NCBI GenBank assembly: GCA_002798175.1
Contig: NWQL01000001.1
Span: 135,531 to 199,530, forward strand
Source: Lysobacteraceae bacterium NML91-0213
GTDB lineage: Bacteria > Pseudomonadota > Gammaproteobacteria > Xanthomonadales > Xanthomonadaceae
Direction of reading: 5' to 3'
Length of the DNA: 64,000 bases
The position numbers and the translations under genes are program-made. Of the stretch, positions 10,521 through 20,231 are shown piece after piece (position 1 is the stretch's first letter; each line of letters begins with the position of its first letter). The notes beneath the pieces are model-generated. The model saw only the letters and a list, made by a program, of their open reading frames with translations, was not told the DNA's origin and did no database searches.

Positions 10521-11570
10521 ATGACCGAAGACCGCATCATCGCCGGTGACGCCACGCGCGAGGACGACGCCATCGAGGCGAGCATCCGGCCGCAGCGGCT
10601 GGACGAATACCTCGGCCAGCTGCCGGTCCGCGAGCAGATGTCGATCTTCATCCAGGCCGCGAAGCAGCGGCGCGAGGCGCTCGACCACGTGCTGATCTTC
10701 GGGCCGCCGGGCCTCGGCAAGACCACGCTGAGTCACGTGATCGCCAACGAGCTCGGCGTCGCGCTGCGCGTGACCTCGGGGCCGGTGATCGAGAAGGCCG
10801 GCGACCTCGCCGCGCTGCTGACCAACCTGCAGCCGCACGACGTGCTGTTCATCGACGAGATCCACCGCCTGTCGCCGGTCGTGGAGGAAGTGCTGTATCC
10901 GGCGATGGAGGATTTCCAGCTCGACATCATGATCGGCGAGGGCCCCGCGGCGCGCTCGATCAAGCTCGACCTGCCACCGTTCACCCTGATCGGCGCCACC
11001 ACCCGCGCCGGCCTGCTGACCGCGCCCCTGCGCGACCGCTTCGGCATCGTGCAGCGGCTGGAGTTCTACAGCGCCGAGGAGCTGACCCGCATCGTGCGGC
11101 GTTCGGCGACGATCCTCGGCATCGCCTGCGAAGGCGAGGGTGCCGCCGAGATCGCGCGCCGCGCACGTGGCACCCCGCGCATCGCCAACCGGCTGCTGCG
11201 GCGGGTGCGCGACTACGCCCAGGTGCGCGCCGACGGCCACATCCAGCGCGACGTCGCGCGTGCGGCGATGGACATGCTGAAGGTCGATCCGGAAGGTTTC
11301 GACGACCTCGACCGCCGGCTGCTGCGGCTGATCATCGAGAACTTCGACGGCGGCCCGGTGGGCGTGGAATCACTGGCTGCGGCGCTGTCGGAAGAGCGCG
11401 GCACGCTGGAGGACGTCATCGAGCCCTACCTGATCCAGCAGGGCTATCTGGTGCGTACCGCGCGCGGGCGCATGGCCAGCCAGAAGGCCTACAGGCACCT
11501 CGGGCTGCCGGTGCGCGCGCGCCCCGACCTGTTCGCCGACGTGCCGGCGGCCGACCCTTTCGAGCCGTGA
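10521..11570 (+). CDS. ruvB: Holliday junction branch migration ATPase RuvB
   Basis: A 349-residue AAA+ motor that drives branch migration with RuvA. The Walker A loop is GPPGLGKT, Walker B is LFIDEIHRL, sensor 1 is [10 protein letters not shown] followed by [14 protein letters not shown], and the arginine-finger/sensor 2 region is [23 protein letters not shown]-terminal winged helix ends [15 protein letters not shown] and LGL. The ATG at 10521 is preferred to the one at 10500 because family members begin a few residues before DRII. The gene is followed 47 bases later by ybgC and the tol-pal operon, and is split from ruvCA. Confidence 0.96.
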   Translation: MTEDRIIAGDATREDDAIEASIRPQRLDEYLGQLPVREQMSIFIQAAKQRREALDHVLIFGPPGLGKTTLSHVIANELGVALRVTSGPVIEKAGDLAALLTNLQPHDVLFIDEIHRLSPVVEEVLYPAMEDFQLDIMIGEGPAARSIKLDLPPFTLIGATTRAGLLTAPLRDRFGIVQRLEFYSAEELTRIVRRSATILGIACEGEGAAEIARRARGTPRIANRLLRRVRDYAQVRADGHIQRDVARAAMDMLKVDPEGFDDLDRRLLRLIIENFDGGPVGVESLAAALSEERGTLEDVIEPYLIQQGYLVRTARGRMASQKAYRHLGLPVRARPDLFADVPAADPFEP

Positions 11571-11617
11571 CGCGGGCCTCCACGCCGCGTGCGGCGCAGC
11601 CACGGTAGTTTCAAGCA

Positions 11618-12034
11618 ATGTTCAGCCATCCCGTCCGCGTTTACTGGGAAGATACCGACGCCGGTGGCGTGGTCTACCACGCGCAGTACGTCGCGTTCCT
11701 CGAACGCGCGCGCAGCGAATGGATGCGCGCGCTGGGGCACGGACAGGACGTGCTGCGCACCCGGCACGACCTGGTGTTCGCGGTGCGGGCGATGCGGATC
11801 GATTTCCGCGCGCCGGCACGGCTGGACGATGCGCTGCAGGTGTCGGTGGCGTTGTCGGCATGCCGGCGCGCGAGCCTGGTCATCGCGCAGTCGATCCACC
11901 GCGGCGGCGAGCTGCTGCTCGATGCCGAGGTGCGGGTGGCGGCACTGGACGCGGCGGGTTTCCGCCCGCGTGCCATCCCGCAGCCGCTGTACGCGGAGCT
12001 GAAAGCGCTGGAAGCGCAGCCGGACCAGGGATGA
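11618..12034 (+). CDS. ybgC: Tol-Pal system-associated acyl-CoA thioesterase YbgC
   Basis: A 138-residue hot-dog-fold thioesterase. The 4HBT signature is clear: VYWEDTDAGGVVYHAQYVAF, with the catalytic Asp in DTD and the following GGVVYH loop. Family members hydrolyse acyl-CoA or acyl-ACP thioesters and are linked to phospholipid metabolism at the Tol-Pal machinery. The gene begins the tol cluster, as in most gammaproteobacteria, about 107 bases before tolQ. Length is normal. Confidence 0.93.
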   Translation: MFSHPVRVYWEDTDAGGVVYHAQYVAFLERARSEWMRALGHGQDVLRTRHDLVFAVRAMRIDFRAPARLDDALQVSVALSACRRASLVIAQSIHRGGELLLDAEVRVAALDAAGFRPRAIPQPLYAELKALEAQPDQG

Positions 12035-12140
12035 CCGCCGGCGGGAAGTGAGCATGGTCCGGCCGTAGGACGCGGCACGGCCGAAAGACATGGATGCGCG
12101 GCGCCGCCGCGTGTCGGAGCGATCAAACCGGAGCGGATGC

Positions 12141-12929
12141 ATGACCCCACTGACGATGTTGCTGCAGGCCACCCAGGTCGAGCCGCTGGCCGAGGACGCG
12201 GCCGCCACCGCCGAGGCATTGCCCGCGGGCGCCGATGCCGCCGCGGCCGCAGGCACGCTGCCCACCGACCTCGACGTCTGGAGCCTCATCCTCCATGCCT
12301 CGATTCCGGTGCAGCTGGTCATGCTGCTGCTGCTGTTCGCGTCGATCGCCTCGTGGGTGATCATCTTCCGCAAGAAGCGCCTGCTCGACCGTGCCACCAG
12401 GGAAGCCGACCGCTTCGAGGAGAAGTTCTGGTCCGGCGCCGAGCTCACCAAGCTGCATGCCGCCGCCACCGAGCGCAACCGCGAGATCGAAGGGCTCGAG
12501 GCGATCTTCGAATCCGGTTTCCGCGAGTACGCGCGGCCGCGCCGCAGCGTCGACAGCCGCTCCCGTCTCGAGGCCGCCCAGCGCGGCATGCGCGTGGCCG
12601 GCTCGCGCGAGATCGACGGGCTCGAGCAGAACCTCGAGTTCCTCGCCAACGTCGGCTCGATCGCGCCCTACGTCGGCCTGCTCGGTACCGTGTGGGGAAT
12701 CATGATCTCGTTCCATGGCCTGGCCAACGTGCGCGAGGCCACCATCGCCACCGTGGCGCCGGGTATCTCCGAGGCGTTGATCGCCACCGCGATGGGCCTG
12801 TTCGCCGCGATCCCGGCGGTGTGGGCCTACAACCGCTTCGCCACCCGGGTCGAGCGCATCGCCAGCCGGTACGAGGCGTTCTCCGAAGAGTTCTCGTCGA
12901 TCCTCGAGCGGCAGTCGAGCGAGGCATGA
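12141..12929 (+). CDS. tolQ: Tol-Pal system proton-channel subunit TolQ
   Basis: A 262-residue inner-membrane protein of the TolQ/ExbB/MotA family that, with TolR, converts the proton gradient into motion of TolA. There are three hydrophobic segments: about residues 55-75 ([17 protein letters not shown]), then two in the C-terminal half around [18 protein letters not shown] and [23 protein letters not shown]. The Thr and small residues lining the channel in the last segment are retained. The N-terminus is longer than in E. coli, with an alanine-rich stretch of roughly 40 residues before the first membrane segment. The ATG at 12141 is chosen over an upstream in-frame ATG at 12090 that adds only arginine-rich residues. 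Confidence 0.95.
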   Translation: MTPLTMLLQATQVEPLAEDAAATAEALPAGADAAAAAGTLPTDLDVWSLILHASIPVQLVMLLLLFASIASWVIIFRKKRLLDRATREADRFEEKFWSGAELTKLHAAATERNREIEGLEAIFESGFREYARPRRSVDSRSRLEAAQRGMRVAGSREIDGLEQNLEFLANVGSIAPYVGLLGTVWGIMISFHGLANVREATIATVAPGISEALIATAMGLFAAIPAVWAYNRFATRVERIASRYEAFSEEFSSILERQSSEA

Positions 12930-12997
12930 CCCCGCGCGCGCCGCAGCCACGTTGGCTGGCGGCGTGCTGATCCGACCCGATTGCGAGGACCATCCCC

Positions 12998-13431
<434 letters not shown>

Positions 13432-13432
<1 letters not shown>

Positions 13433-14421
13433 TGCGGCAGCAGCGCGCCGACACGGTCCAGGCGGTCGTCCTCGCACTGGGCCTGCATGTCCTGCTGGTC
13501 CTGCTGCTGGTGTTCGGCCTGGACTGGACGCAGCGCCGGGCCGAGCCCGCGTTCGGCTCGCCGGTGACCGCCGACATCATCGATCCCGACGCGCTCAGCG
13601 CGGCGCAGCGCCGTGCGCTGGCGGCCGAGCCCGAGCCGCTGCCGGACCCGCCGCCACCGCAGCCCGATGCCGAGCCGTTGCCCGATCCCGAGCCCGAACC
13701 GGTTGAGGAGGACGCCGCGCCGCCGCCGCAGCCGTTGCCGGCACCGGTGCCCGAGGACGCCGAGGTCGCGCCGCAGCCGACCCCGCAGCAGCGCGTGCCC
13801 GATCCCGACACGGTGGACCAGGACGCAGCGCGCCGGGAATCCGAATCCGAACTGCGCGCCGAGCGCGAGCAGGAGGAGCGTCGCCGCCAGGAGCAGATCG
13901 ACCTGACCGAGCGCAAGCGCCAGGAGGAGGCCGAGCAGCGCCGGCGCCTGGCCCAGCAGCAGAGGCAGGAGGAACTTCGCAAGCTGCAGGCCGAGCGCGA
14001 GCGCGTCCGTCGCGAAGCCGAGCAGGCCGAGCAGCGCCTCAAGCAGATCGCCGATGCGCGCGCGCGCCAGGCCGCCGAGCAGGCCGCGGCGTCGGCGCCC
14101 GCTGCAAGCCCGCCGCCCGGGCGTCCGGACGGCAGCAGTGACCTTGCCGCGAAGTACGCCGCCGCGCTGCAGGAGGCGATCGCTCGCCAGTGGACCCGGC
14201 CCGACAACGTCCCGCTGGGCCAGCGCTGCCGTATCTACATCACCCAGCTGCCGGGCGGCGAGGTGATGAACGTGGAATTCGATGCTGGGTGCCCGTACGA
14301 CGCGCTTGGCCGGCGATCGGTGGAAGCCGCGGTGCGCCGCGCCGCGCCGCTGCCGTATGCCGGGTTCGAGTCGGTGTTCAACCGCAGGCTCAACCTCAAC
14401 TTCACCGCGCAGGACCGGTGA
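13432..14421 (+). CDS. tolA: Cell envelope integrity protein TolA
   Basis: A 329-residue energy-coupling protein spanning the periplasm. Domain I (residues about 10-35) is the membrane anchor AVVLALGLHVLLVLLLVFGL. Domain II runs from about 60 to 225: first a Pro/Glu-rich stretch, then a Arg/Glu/Gln-rich helical coiled region. Domain III (about 235-329) is the compact domain that contacts Pal, TolB and porins, with LAAKYAAALQEAIARQW, a Cys pair (GQRCRIYI, DAGCPYDA) and the closing FNRRLNLNF. The Pro-rich start of domain II is more marked than in enterics. It overlaps tolR. Confidence 0.93.
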
Positions 14422-14522
14422 CCCGCGGCGTGTTCACCGGACGCTTCGGGTCGCGCGGCCAAGCTGTCGGGCGCTTCCGTGCACGCGGATGCGATGCCTT
14501 TCCTTCAAGACCAGGTGCCTAG

Positions 14523-15842
14523 ATGAAACCGATGACACGTTGCCTGCTGCTCCTGTTCGCATTGTTCCTGCCGTCGCTTGCCGCGGCCCAGCAGCAGGGG
14601 CTGGAAATCGACATCGTCGGCGGTCATGCGTCGGCGCTGCCGATCGCGGTGGTGCCGATGCCCTACCAGGGCTCCGGCGCTGCGCCGGACACCGACATCG
14701 CCGCGGTGATCCGCGCCGATCTCGACCGCTCCGGCCAGTTCCGCACGCTGCCCGAGCGCGACATCGTCGAGCGCCCGACCCGCGGCGGCGAGGTGCAGTA
14801 CCCGACGTGGCGCGCGCTGCGGCAGGACTTCCTGGTGGTCGGCCGCATCCTCGATGCCGGCGCCGGTGCCTACCGGGTCGAGTACGAGCTGTTCGACGTG
14901 GCCAAGCAGGAGCGCCTGGTCGGCATGGCGATGACCGCCCGTTCGGGCTCGATGCGCGACGTCGCCCACCAGATCGCCGATGCGGTCTACGAAAAGATCC
15001 TCGGCGTGCGCGGCGCGTTCTGGACCCGCATCGCGTATGTCACCCAGACGGGGGTTGGCGAGAACGCGCGCTATGCGCTGATCGTTGCCGATTCCGATGG
15101 CCACAACCCGCAGACCGTGGTGCGCTCCAACGAGCCGCTGCTGTCGCCGTCGTGGAGCCCGGACGGCAGCAAGCTGGCCTACGTGAGCTTCGAGCGCCGC
15201 AACTCCTCGATCTACATCCAGGACATCAACACGGGTGCGCGCGAGCTGGTCTCGAGCTTCCGCGGCATCAATTCCGGACCGGCATTCTCGCCCGACGGGC
15301 GCCGCCTCGCCCTCACCCTGTCGCGCAGCGGCAACCCCGAGATCTACGTGATGGACCTCGGTTCCAAGGCGCTGACCCAGCTCACCAACCACTTCGGCAT
15401 CGACACCTCGCCGGCGTGGAGCCACGACGGCAGCAGCGTCTACTTCACCTCCGACCGTGGTGGTCGCCCGCAGGTCTACCAGGTGCCGGCAGCCGGCGGC
15501 AGCGCCACGCGCGTGACCTTCCAGGGCAGCTACAACGCGGACCCCAGCGTGTCGTTCGACGGCCACAAGATCGCCGTGGCGCAGGGTTCAGGTAACGTGT
15601 ACCGTATCGCCGTGCTGGACCGCAGCCTGGGGAGTCCTCGCTGGTCCACGCTGTCGCCGGGGTCGCTCGACGAATCGCCGAGTTTCGCCCCGAACGCCAG
15701 CATGGTCCTGTATGCGGCACGCGAGGGGCGGCGGGGAGTGCTGTACGCGGTGTCCTCCGACGGACGTGTCCGTCAGCGGCTGGTGCTGTCGGACGGTGAC
15801 GTCCGCGAACCCGCCTGGGGACCTTACCGCGAACAGCGCTGA
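14523..15842 (+). CDS. tolB: Tol-Pal system periplasmic protein TolB
   Basis: A 439-residue periplasmic protein that binds Pal and TolA. The signal peptide is MKPMTRCLLLLFALFLPSLA with cleavage likely after AAA near residue 22. The N-terminal alpha/beta domain covers about 25-160, and the six-bladed propeller follows, with the repeated blade motif seen as SPSWSPDGSKLAYVSFE, GPAFSPDGRRLALTLS and SPAWSHDGSSVYFTSD. Length and order are standard. About 100 bases separate it from tolA. Confidence 0.96.
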   Translation: MKPMTRCLLLLFALFLPSLAAAQQQGLEIDIVGGHASALPIAVVPMPYQGSGAAPDTDIAAVIRADLDRSGQFRTLPERDIVERPTRGGEVQYPTWRALRQDFLVVGRILDAGAGAYRVEYELFDVAKQERLVGMAMTARSGSMRDVAHQIADAVYEKILGVRGAFWTRIAYVTQTGVGENARYALIVADSDGHNPQTVVRSNEPLLSPSWSPDGSKLAYVSFERRNSSIYIQDINTGARELVSSFRGINSGPAFSPDGRRLALTLSRSGNPEIYVMDLGSKALTQLTNHFGIDTSPAWSHDGSSVYFTSDRGGRPQVYQVPAAGGSATRVTFQGSYNADPSVSFDGHKIAVAQGSGNVYRIAVLDRSLGSPRWSTLSPGSLDESPSFAPNASMVLYAAREGRRGVLYAVSSDGRVRQRLVLSDGDVREPAWGPYREQR

Positions 15843-15905
15843 CGCGGCCTGCACATACACTCAATCAATCTGAACCGCCTGAACCACCACCTAGGGAACG
15901 ACGAG

Positions 15906-16418
15906 ATGAACATCACCACCCGAGTCCTGCTCGCCGCTGCATTGTGCGTTGCCGTTGTCGGCTGCTCCAAGCGCGTCAAGGAAGAGCCGCAGACCACCAC
16001 CCCCGGCACCGGCACCGTGACCCAGCCGCAGCAGCCGACCAGCGGCGCCTACGGCCCGGAAGATCTGGATACCGATGCCTGCCTGCGCCAGCGCGTGGTC
16101 TACTTCGATTTCGACCAGGAATCCCTGCGTCCCGAGTTCCAGGCGGCCATGGCCTGCCATGCCAAGTACCTGCGTGACCGTCCGTCCGCCCGCATCACCT
16201 TGGAAGGCAATGCCGACGAGCGCGGCAGCCGTGAGTACAACCTCGGCCTGGGCGAGCGTCGCGGCAATGCCGTGTCGTCGGCCCTGCAGGCCCAGGGCGG
16301 CTCGGGCACCCAGCTGACCGTCGTGAGCTATGGCGAGGAGCGCCCGGTGTGCACCGAGACCAGCGAGGACTGCTGGGCCCGTAACCGTCGCGTCGAGATC
16401 GTCTACACCGCCCGTTGA
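15906..16418 (+). CDS. pal: Peptidoglycan-associated lipoprotein Pal
   Basis: A 170-residue outer-membrane lipoprotein. The lipobox VVGC puts the lipidated Cys at residue 20 after a hydrophobic signal. A Thr/Pro/Gln-rich linker follows, then an OmpA-type peptidoglycan-binding domain from about residue 60: VYFDFDQESL, and the diaminopimelate-binding NADERGSREYNLGLGERR with the conserved Asp and Arg. The C-terminus CWARNRRVEIVY is also typical. The domain contains extra Cys residues (DACLRQ, ACHAKY, VCTETSEDCW) that could form disulfides. Confidence 0.96.
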   Translation: MNITTRVLLAAALCVAVVGCSKRVKEEPQTTTPGTGTVTQPQQPTSGAYGPEDLDTDACLRQRVVYFDFDQESLRPEFQAAMACHAKYLRDRPSARITLEGNADERGSREYNLGLGERRGNAVSSALQAQGGSGTQLTVVSYGEERPVCTETSEDCWARNRRVEIVYTAR

Positions 16419-16423
16419 TCGGC

Positions 16424-17230
16424 ATGCGTGGACTGATCCTCTCCACCCTGGTCGCGGCCGCCCTTGTGGCGGCCGCGCCCGCGTATGGCCAGCGCGCAAG
16501 CCTGGCTGACCGCGTGTCCCTGCTTGAACAGCAGGCCGCGGCCAACCAGGGCAACATGGACCTGCTCAACCAGCTCACGCAGCTGCGTGGCGAGGTGCAG
16601 GCCCTCAGGTCGCAACTCGAGGAACTGCAGCAGCAGAACGAGCAACTGAAGTCGACCTCGCGTGCGCAGTACCTTGATATCGACGGGCGGCTCAACCGCC
16701 TCGAGAGCGGGGCCGGTGGCGCCGGGGCGACCCTGCCCGATCCGCCGCAGGCATCCACCGACGCGCCCGCCGGCAATGCCGGCGGCGTGCTGCCGGCACC
16801 ACCGCCGCGCAACGCCCCCGCGGCGCGCGCCGCGGCCCCGGCCGACGAGCGTGCGGCCTACGAAGGCGCGTTCGATGCACTGCGCAGCGGCCGCTACGCC
16901 GATGCAGCCAACCTGTTCCAGGATTTCCTCGGCCAGTACCCGGACGGCGCCTATGCCGCCAACGCGCTGTACTGGCTCGGCGAGAGCTACTACGCCACCC
17001 AGAACTACGAACTGGCCCAGCAGCAGTTCCAGGCGCTGATCGGCCGTTTCCCGCAGAGCGACAAGGCGCCGGGTGCGCTGCTCAAGGTCGGGCTGTCGCA
17101 GTACGGCCTGCGGGACCTGGACGCCGCCGAGGCCACCCTGGCCGACGTCGGCAAGCGTTACCCCGGTACCGACGCGGCGCGTACCGCCGACGACCGCCTG
17201 CGCGCGATCCGCGTCAGCCGCCTGCGCTGA
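16424..17230 (+). CDS. cpoB: Cell division coordinator CpoB (YbgF)
   Basis: A 268-residue periplasmic protein that links the Tol-Pal machine to septal peptidoglycan synthesis. A signal peptide (MRGLILSTLVAAALVAAAPAYG) is followed by a coiled-coil trimerisation helix of about 60 residues rich in Gln and Leu (SLLEQQAAANQ to LEELQQQNEQL), a Pro/Ala-rich linker and three TPR repeats from about residue 145 (YEGAFDALRSGRYADAANLF, AANALYWLGESYYATQNY). The ATG at 16424 is used; a TTG nine bases earlier is less likely because it would precede the signal peptide. It lies 5 bases after pal. Confidence 0.94.
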   Translation: MRGLILSTLVAAALVAAAPAYGQRASLADRVSLLEQQAAANQGNMDLLNQLTQLRGEVQALRSQLEELQQQNEQLKSTSRAQYLDIDGRLNRLESGAGGAGATLPDPPQASTDAPAGNAGGVLPAPPPRNAPAARAAAPADERAAYEGAFDALRSGRYADAANLFQDFLGQYPDGAYAANALYWLGESYYATQNYELAQQQFQALIGRFPQSDKAPGALLKVGLSQYGLRDLDAAEATLADVGKRYPGTDAARTADDRLRAIRVSRLR

Positions 17231-17267
17231 CGCGGCCGGGCTTCAGGCCCGCCGCTCGCCCGGCGGC

Positions 17268-17273
17268 TACAAT
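17268..17273 (+). promoter_or_regulatory. -10 element placing a near-leaderless start at queE
   Basis: TACAAT (5 of 6 to TATAAT) ends 7 bases before the ATG at 17281, so transcription should begin at or next to that codon. It also overlaps the alternative ATG at 17272, which argues against that start. No good -35 element was identified. Confidence 0.5.
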
Positions 17274-17280
17274 GCCGCGC

Positions 17281-17958
17281 ATGATTCCCGCCGCTTCCGA
17301 AGCCGCCGCGCCGGTGGCCGACCGGCTGCGCATCACCGAGATCTTCCTGTCGTTGCAGGGCGAAGCCCGCGATGCCGGCTGGCCGACGGTGTTCGTGCGC
17401 CTGACCGGCTGCCCGCTGCGCTGCCAGTACTGCGACACCGCCTACGCCTTCCACGGCGGCGAATGGCATGACGTCGATGCCATCCTCGCCGAGGTCGCCT
17501 CGCATGGCGTGCGCCATGTGTGCGTGACCGGCGGCGAGCCGCTGGCGCAGAAGCGCTGCATCGGCCTGCTGCGCCGGCTGTGCGATGCCGGCTATACCGT
17601 GTCGCTGGAAACCTCCGGCGCGCTGGACATCGGCGAGGTCGATCCGCGGGTGTCGCGCGTGCTCGACATCAAGACGCCCGGCTCGGCCGAGGTGCACCGC
17701 AACCACTGGGCCAACATCGCGCTGCTGACGCCGCACGACCAGGTGAAGTTCGTGATCTGCTCGCGCACGGACTACGAGTGGGCGCGCGGCGTGGTCAACG
17801 GGCACGCGCTGGCCGCACGCTGCGAGGTGTGGTTCTCGCCCAGCAAGAGCGAGGTCGATCCGCGCGCGTTGGCCGACTGGATCGTCGCCGACCGCCTGCC
17901 GGTGCGCTTCCAGCTGCAACTGCACAAGCTGCTGTGGAACGACGAGCCGGGGCGGTAG
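17281..17958 (+). CDS. queE: 7-carboxy-7-deazaguanine synthase QueE
   Basis: A 225-residue radical-SAM enzyme converting 6-carboxytetrahydropterin to 7-carboxy-7-deazaguanine, a step towards queuosine in tRNA. The cluster motif is CPLRCQYC (CX3CX2C), the family's FLSLQGE entry loop precedes it, and the SAM-binding CVTGGEPL follows. The C-terminal QLQLHKLLW is also typical. The start is set at 17281 because the earlier ATG at 17272 lies inside the probable -10 box. The gene is followed 11 bases later by queC, its pathway partner. Confidence 0.95.
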   Translation: MIPAASEAAAPVADRLRITEIFLSLQGEARDAGWPTVFVRLTGCPLRCQYCDTAYAFHGGEWHDVDAILAEVASHGVRHVCVTGGEPLAQKRCIGLLRRLCDAGYTVSLETSGALDIGEVDPRVSRVLDIKTPGSAEVHRNHWANIALLTPHDQVKFVICSRTDYEWARGVVNGHALAARCEVWFSPSKSEVDPRALADWIVADRLPVRFQLQLHKLLWNDEPGR

Positions 17959-17969
17959 GGAGTCACGTC

Positions 17970-18629
17970 ATGAAGAAAGCCGTCGTCCTCGTTTCCGGTG
18001 GCATGGATTCCGCCGTCGTCCTCGCCATCGCCCGCGAGCGCGGGCATGCGGTGCACGCCCTGAGCGTTGCCTACGGCCAGCGGCACACCTCGGAACTGGA
18101 AGCGGCCGCGCGGATGGCCGCGGATGCAGTCGAGCACAAGGTGGTGGCCGTGGACCTGCGCAGCATCGGCGGCTCCGCGCTCACCGACGACATCGAGGTG
18201 CCGGCGGCCGGTGGCGACGGCATCCCGGTGACCTACGTGCCGGCGCGCAACACCATCATGCTGTCGATCGCGCTGGGCTGGGCCGAGGTGCTGGGTGCGT
18301 CGGATATCTACTGCGGGGTCAACGCGGTCGACTATTCGGGCTATCCCGATTGCCGTCCGGAGTTCATCGAGGCGTTCGAGCGGTTGGCCAACCTGGCCAC
18401 CCGGGCGGGCGTGGAAGGCGCCGGCATCCGCGTGCATGCGCCGCTGCTGCGGATGAGCAAGGCGCAGATCGCCGCCGAGGGACAGCGGCTGGGCGTGGAC
18501 TTCGCCGCCACGGTGTCGTGCTATCGCGCCGATGCGCAGGGCCGTGCCTGTGGCGACTGCGATGCCTGCCGCCTGCGCGCCGAGGGCTTTGCCGGCGCCG
18601 GCATGGCCGACCCGACGCGCTACGCCTGA
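17970..18629 (+). CDS. queC: 7-cyano-7-deazaguanine synthase QueC
   Basis: A 219-residue ATP-dependent enzyme turning 7-carboxy-7-deazaguanine into preQ0. The PP-loop is [14 protein letters not shown] at the N-terminus; VAYGQRH and the substrate region [13 protein letters not shown] follow. Four Cys residues near the C-terminus ([12 protein letters not shown]) form the structural zinc site. It sits 11 bases after queE with its own weak ribosome site, and a bidirectional terminator closes the operon. Confidence 0.96.
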   Translation: MKKAVVLVSGGMDSAVVLAIARERGHAVHALSVAYGQRHTSELEAAARMAADAVEHKVVAVDLRSIGGSALTDDIEVPAAGGDGIPVTYVPARNTIMLSIALGWAEVLGASDIYCGVNAVDYSGYPDCRPEFIEAFERLANLATRAGVEGAGIRVHAPLLRMSKAQIAAEGQRLGVDFAATVSCYRADAQGRACGDCDACRLRAEGFAGAGMADPTRYA

Positions 18630-18630
18630 C

Positions 18631-18671
18631 CGGTAAAAGCCGAAGGCGCCCGCAGGCGCCCCGGTTTACCG
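18631..18671. terminator. Bidirectional terminator between queC and nirK
   Basis: An inverted repeat with outer arms CGGTAAA (18631-18637) and TTTACCG (18665-18671) encloses a GC-rich inner stem GGCGCC/GGCGCC with a short CGCA-type loop. The A- and T-containing outer arms serve both directions. It lies exactly between the convergent stops of queC and nirK. Confidence 0.75.
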
Positions 18672-18682
18672 CAGTGCCGCCC

Positions 18683-20062
18683 TCAGTGGCCCGAAGCGTG
18701 GTCGATCGCTTCGCTGGTACTGAAGATGGTGGCATCCGCCTCGCCCTCGACGTGGAGGAAGCCGGCCAGGCCCTTCTCCGCGCGCGAGAGCGCGTGGTCG
18801 ACCAGGATGTACTTGCCGGGGTAGTCGACCTTGAACTCCACCACCGTCGCGCCACCCGGCGGCACCAGCGTGGTCTGCACGTCGGTCAGCGGCGGGCTGG
18901 TCAGCGATGCCTGGTCGAACACCCGGTCGAACACCTCGCCGATCACGTGGAAGCTCGAGATCAGGTTGGGTCCGCCGACGCCGAAGTACATGCGCACGGT
19001 TTCACCGACGTTGGCTTCCATCCGGTAGGTCTTGGTCAACGCCTCCATCGAGCCGTTGAACATCAGGTGCTCGGGGTTCTCGTCGAGCAGCTTGTCGACC
19101 GAGAACTCCTGCAGCCCACGCGAGCCGTGTTTCTGCGCGGTGTAGAGCTCGCCCTGCATGATGTAGAACTCGCGGTCGACCGCGGGCAGGCCACCCTCCG
19201 GCTCCACCAGGATCATTCCGTACATCCCGTTGGAGATGTGGTGGGCGATCATCGGCGTGGCGCAGTGGTAGACGTAAAGGCCCGGGTTGAGTGCCTTGAA
19301 GGTGAAGCTCTTGGTCTGGCCGGGAGCGACCTGGGTCACCGCGGCACCGCCGCCGGGGCCGGTCACGGCGTGGAAGTCGACCGAGTGGATGTTGACGCTG
19401 TCGTCGGCGTTCTTGAGGTTGATGGTGACGGTATCGCCCGTGCGGATGCGCAGGAACGGGCCCGGCACGGTGTCGTTGAAGGTCCAGTAGCGATAGGTGC
19501 TGCCATCCGACAGCCGGCCCTCGACCTCGGTGGTCAGCAGGTCGTAGGTGATGTGCTGCGGCGCGCGATCGCCGACCGGCGTGTCGACCTCCATCGGGTT
19601 CTTGGCGATGTCGACCGCGGTGCTCACCACTTCCTCGACGTCGCCGACGATCAGCTTGCCGAACATGCCGGCAGCGCGGTGCCCGGGAATGGTGCAGACG
19701 TATTCGAAGGTGCCGGCCTTGGCGGCGCGGAACACGATGGTGGTCGACGAGCCCTGGCCGACGATCTGGTCGGACTGCACGCCGAAATCCGGCACCGCGA
19801 TGTCGTGCATGGCACCGTCACCGTTGGTCACGGTGATCGCCACCACGGCGCCTTCCGGCACCTTGAGTTCGGGGTTCACCACGTCCTTGATCGCGCCGGC
19901 ATTGCCGACGAATACCAGCTGTCCGTTGGAGATCTCGGTGCGCATGCTGAAGGTGATGTCCGCGACCGGAGTCACGTCCGCGGCAGCCTCGCGCGCCGCG
20001 ATCGCCTGCGGCGTAAAGCCGGCGGCAGCCGCGAGGGCGAACAGCAGGATCAGGTCTTTCAT
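18683..20062 (-). CDS. nirK: Copper-containing nitrite reductase NirK with extra N-terminal cupredoxin domain
   Basis: A 459-residue periplasmic enzyme reducing nitrite to nitric oxide. A signal peptide (MKDLILLFALAAAAGF) precedes an extra cupredoxin domain of about 100 residues with type 1 copper ligands in HDIAVPDFG and YVCTIPGHRAAGMFG. The two standard NirK domains follow: HSVDFHA (type 1 His, catalytic Asp, type 2 His), YHCATP (type 2 His, type 1 Cys), HHISNGMYG (type 1 His and Met), SSFHVIGE (catalytic His) and ILVDHALS (type 2 His). All expected ligands are present, so the enzyme should be active. The fused cupredoxin resembles the Hyphomicrobium-type architecture and could act as a tethered electron donor. 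An FNR-type box lies upstream; ribosome site AAGGAAG precedes the ATG. Confidence 0.95.
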   Translation of the reverse strand: MKDLILLFALAAAAGFTPQAIAAREAAADVTPVADITFSMRTEISNGQLVFVGNAGAIKDVVNPELKVPEGAVVAITVTNGDGAMHDIAVPDFGVQSDQIVGQGSSTTIVFRAAKAGTFEYVCTIPGHRAAGMFGKLIVGDVEEVVSTAVDIAKNPMEVDTPVGDRAPQHITYDLLTTEVEGRLSDGSTYRYWTFNDTVPGPFLRIRTGDTVTINLKNADDSVNIHSVDFHAVTGPGGGAAVTQVAPGQTKSFTFKALNPGLYVYHCATPMIAHHISNGMYGMILVEPEGGLPAVDREFYIMQGELYTAQKHGSRGLQEFSVDKLLDENPEHLMFNGSMEALTKTYRMEANVGETVRMYFGVGGPNLISSFHVIGEVFDRVFDQASLTSPPLTDVQTTLVPPGGATVVEFKVDYPGKYILVDHALSRAEKGLAGFLHVEGEADATIFSTSEAIDHASGH

Positions 20063-20130
20063 TTCGATGCTTCCTTCTTGGGGTTCGTGGTGGCTGGAAT
20101 GCATCGTGGGGATCGCGCCCATTCACGACC

Positions 20131-20144
20131 ATGACCTGCGTCAA
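20131..20144 (-). promoter_or_regulatory. FNR-type box for nirK
   Basis: On the - strand the sequence reads TTGACGCAGGTCAT, a near-palindrome of the TTGAT-N4-ATCAA type. It lies 69-82 bases before the nirK start codon, suitable for activation by the FNR homologue encoded at 26637-27419. Confidence 0.65.
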
Positions 20145-20179
20145 GTCGGACGCTGCACCGTACGCACCCGCATCCGCGC

Positions 20180-20193
20180 TTGACCCAGATCAG
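20180..20193 (+). promoter_or_regulatory. FNR-type box for the DUF2946 / copper-receptor operon
   Basis: TTGACCCAGATCAG lies 39-52 bases before the DUF2946 start. Together with the nirK box 36 bases away it forms a divergent pair of FNR-type promoters in the 170-base space between the two genes. Confidence 0.6.
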
Positions 20194-20231
20194 TGAATGG
20201 GGCGCGGACGCACGCGCAGACTCGCTCCACG

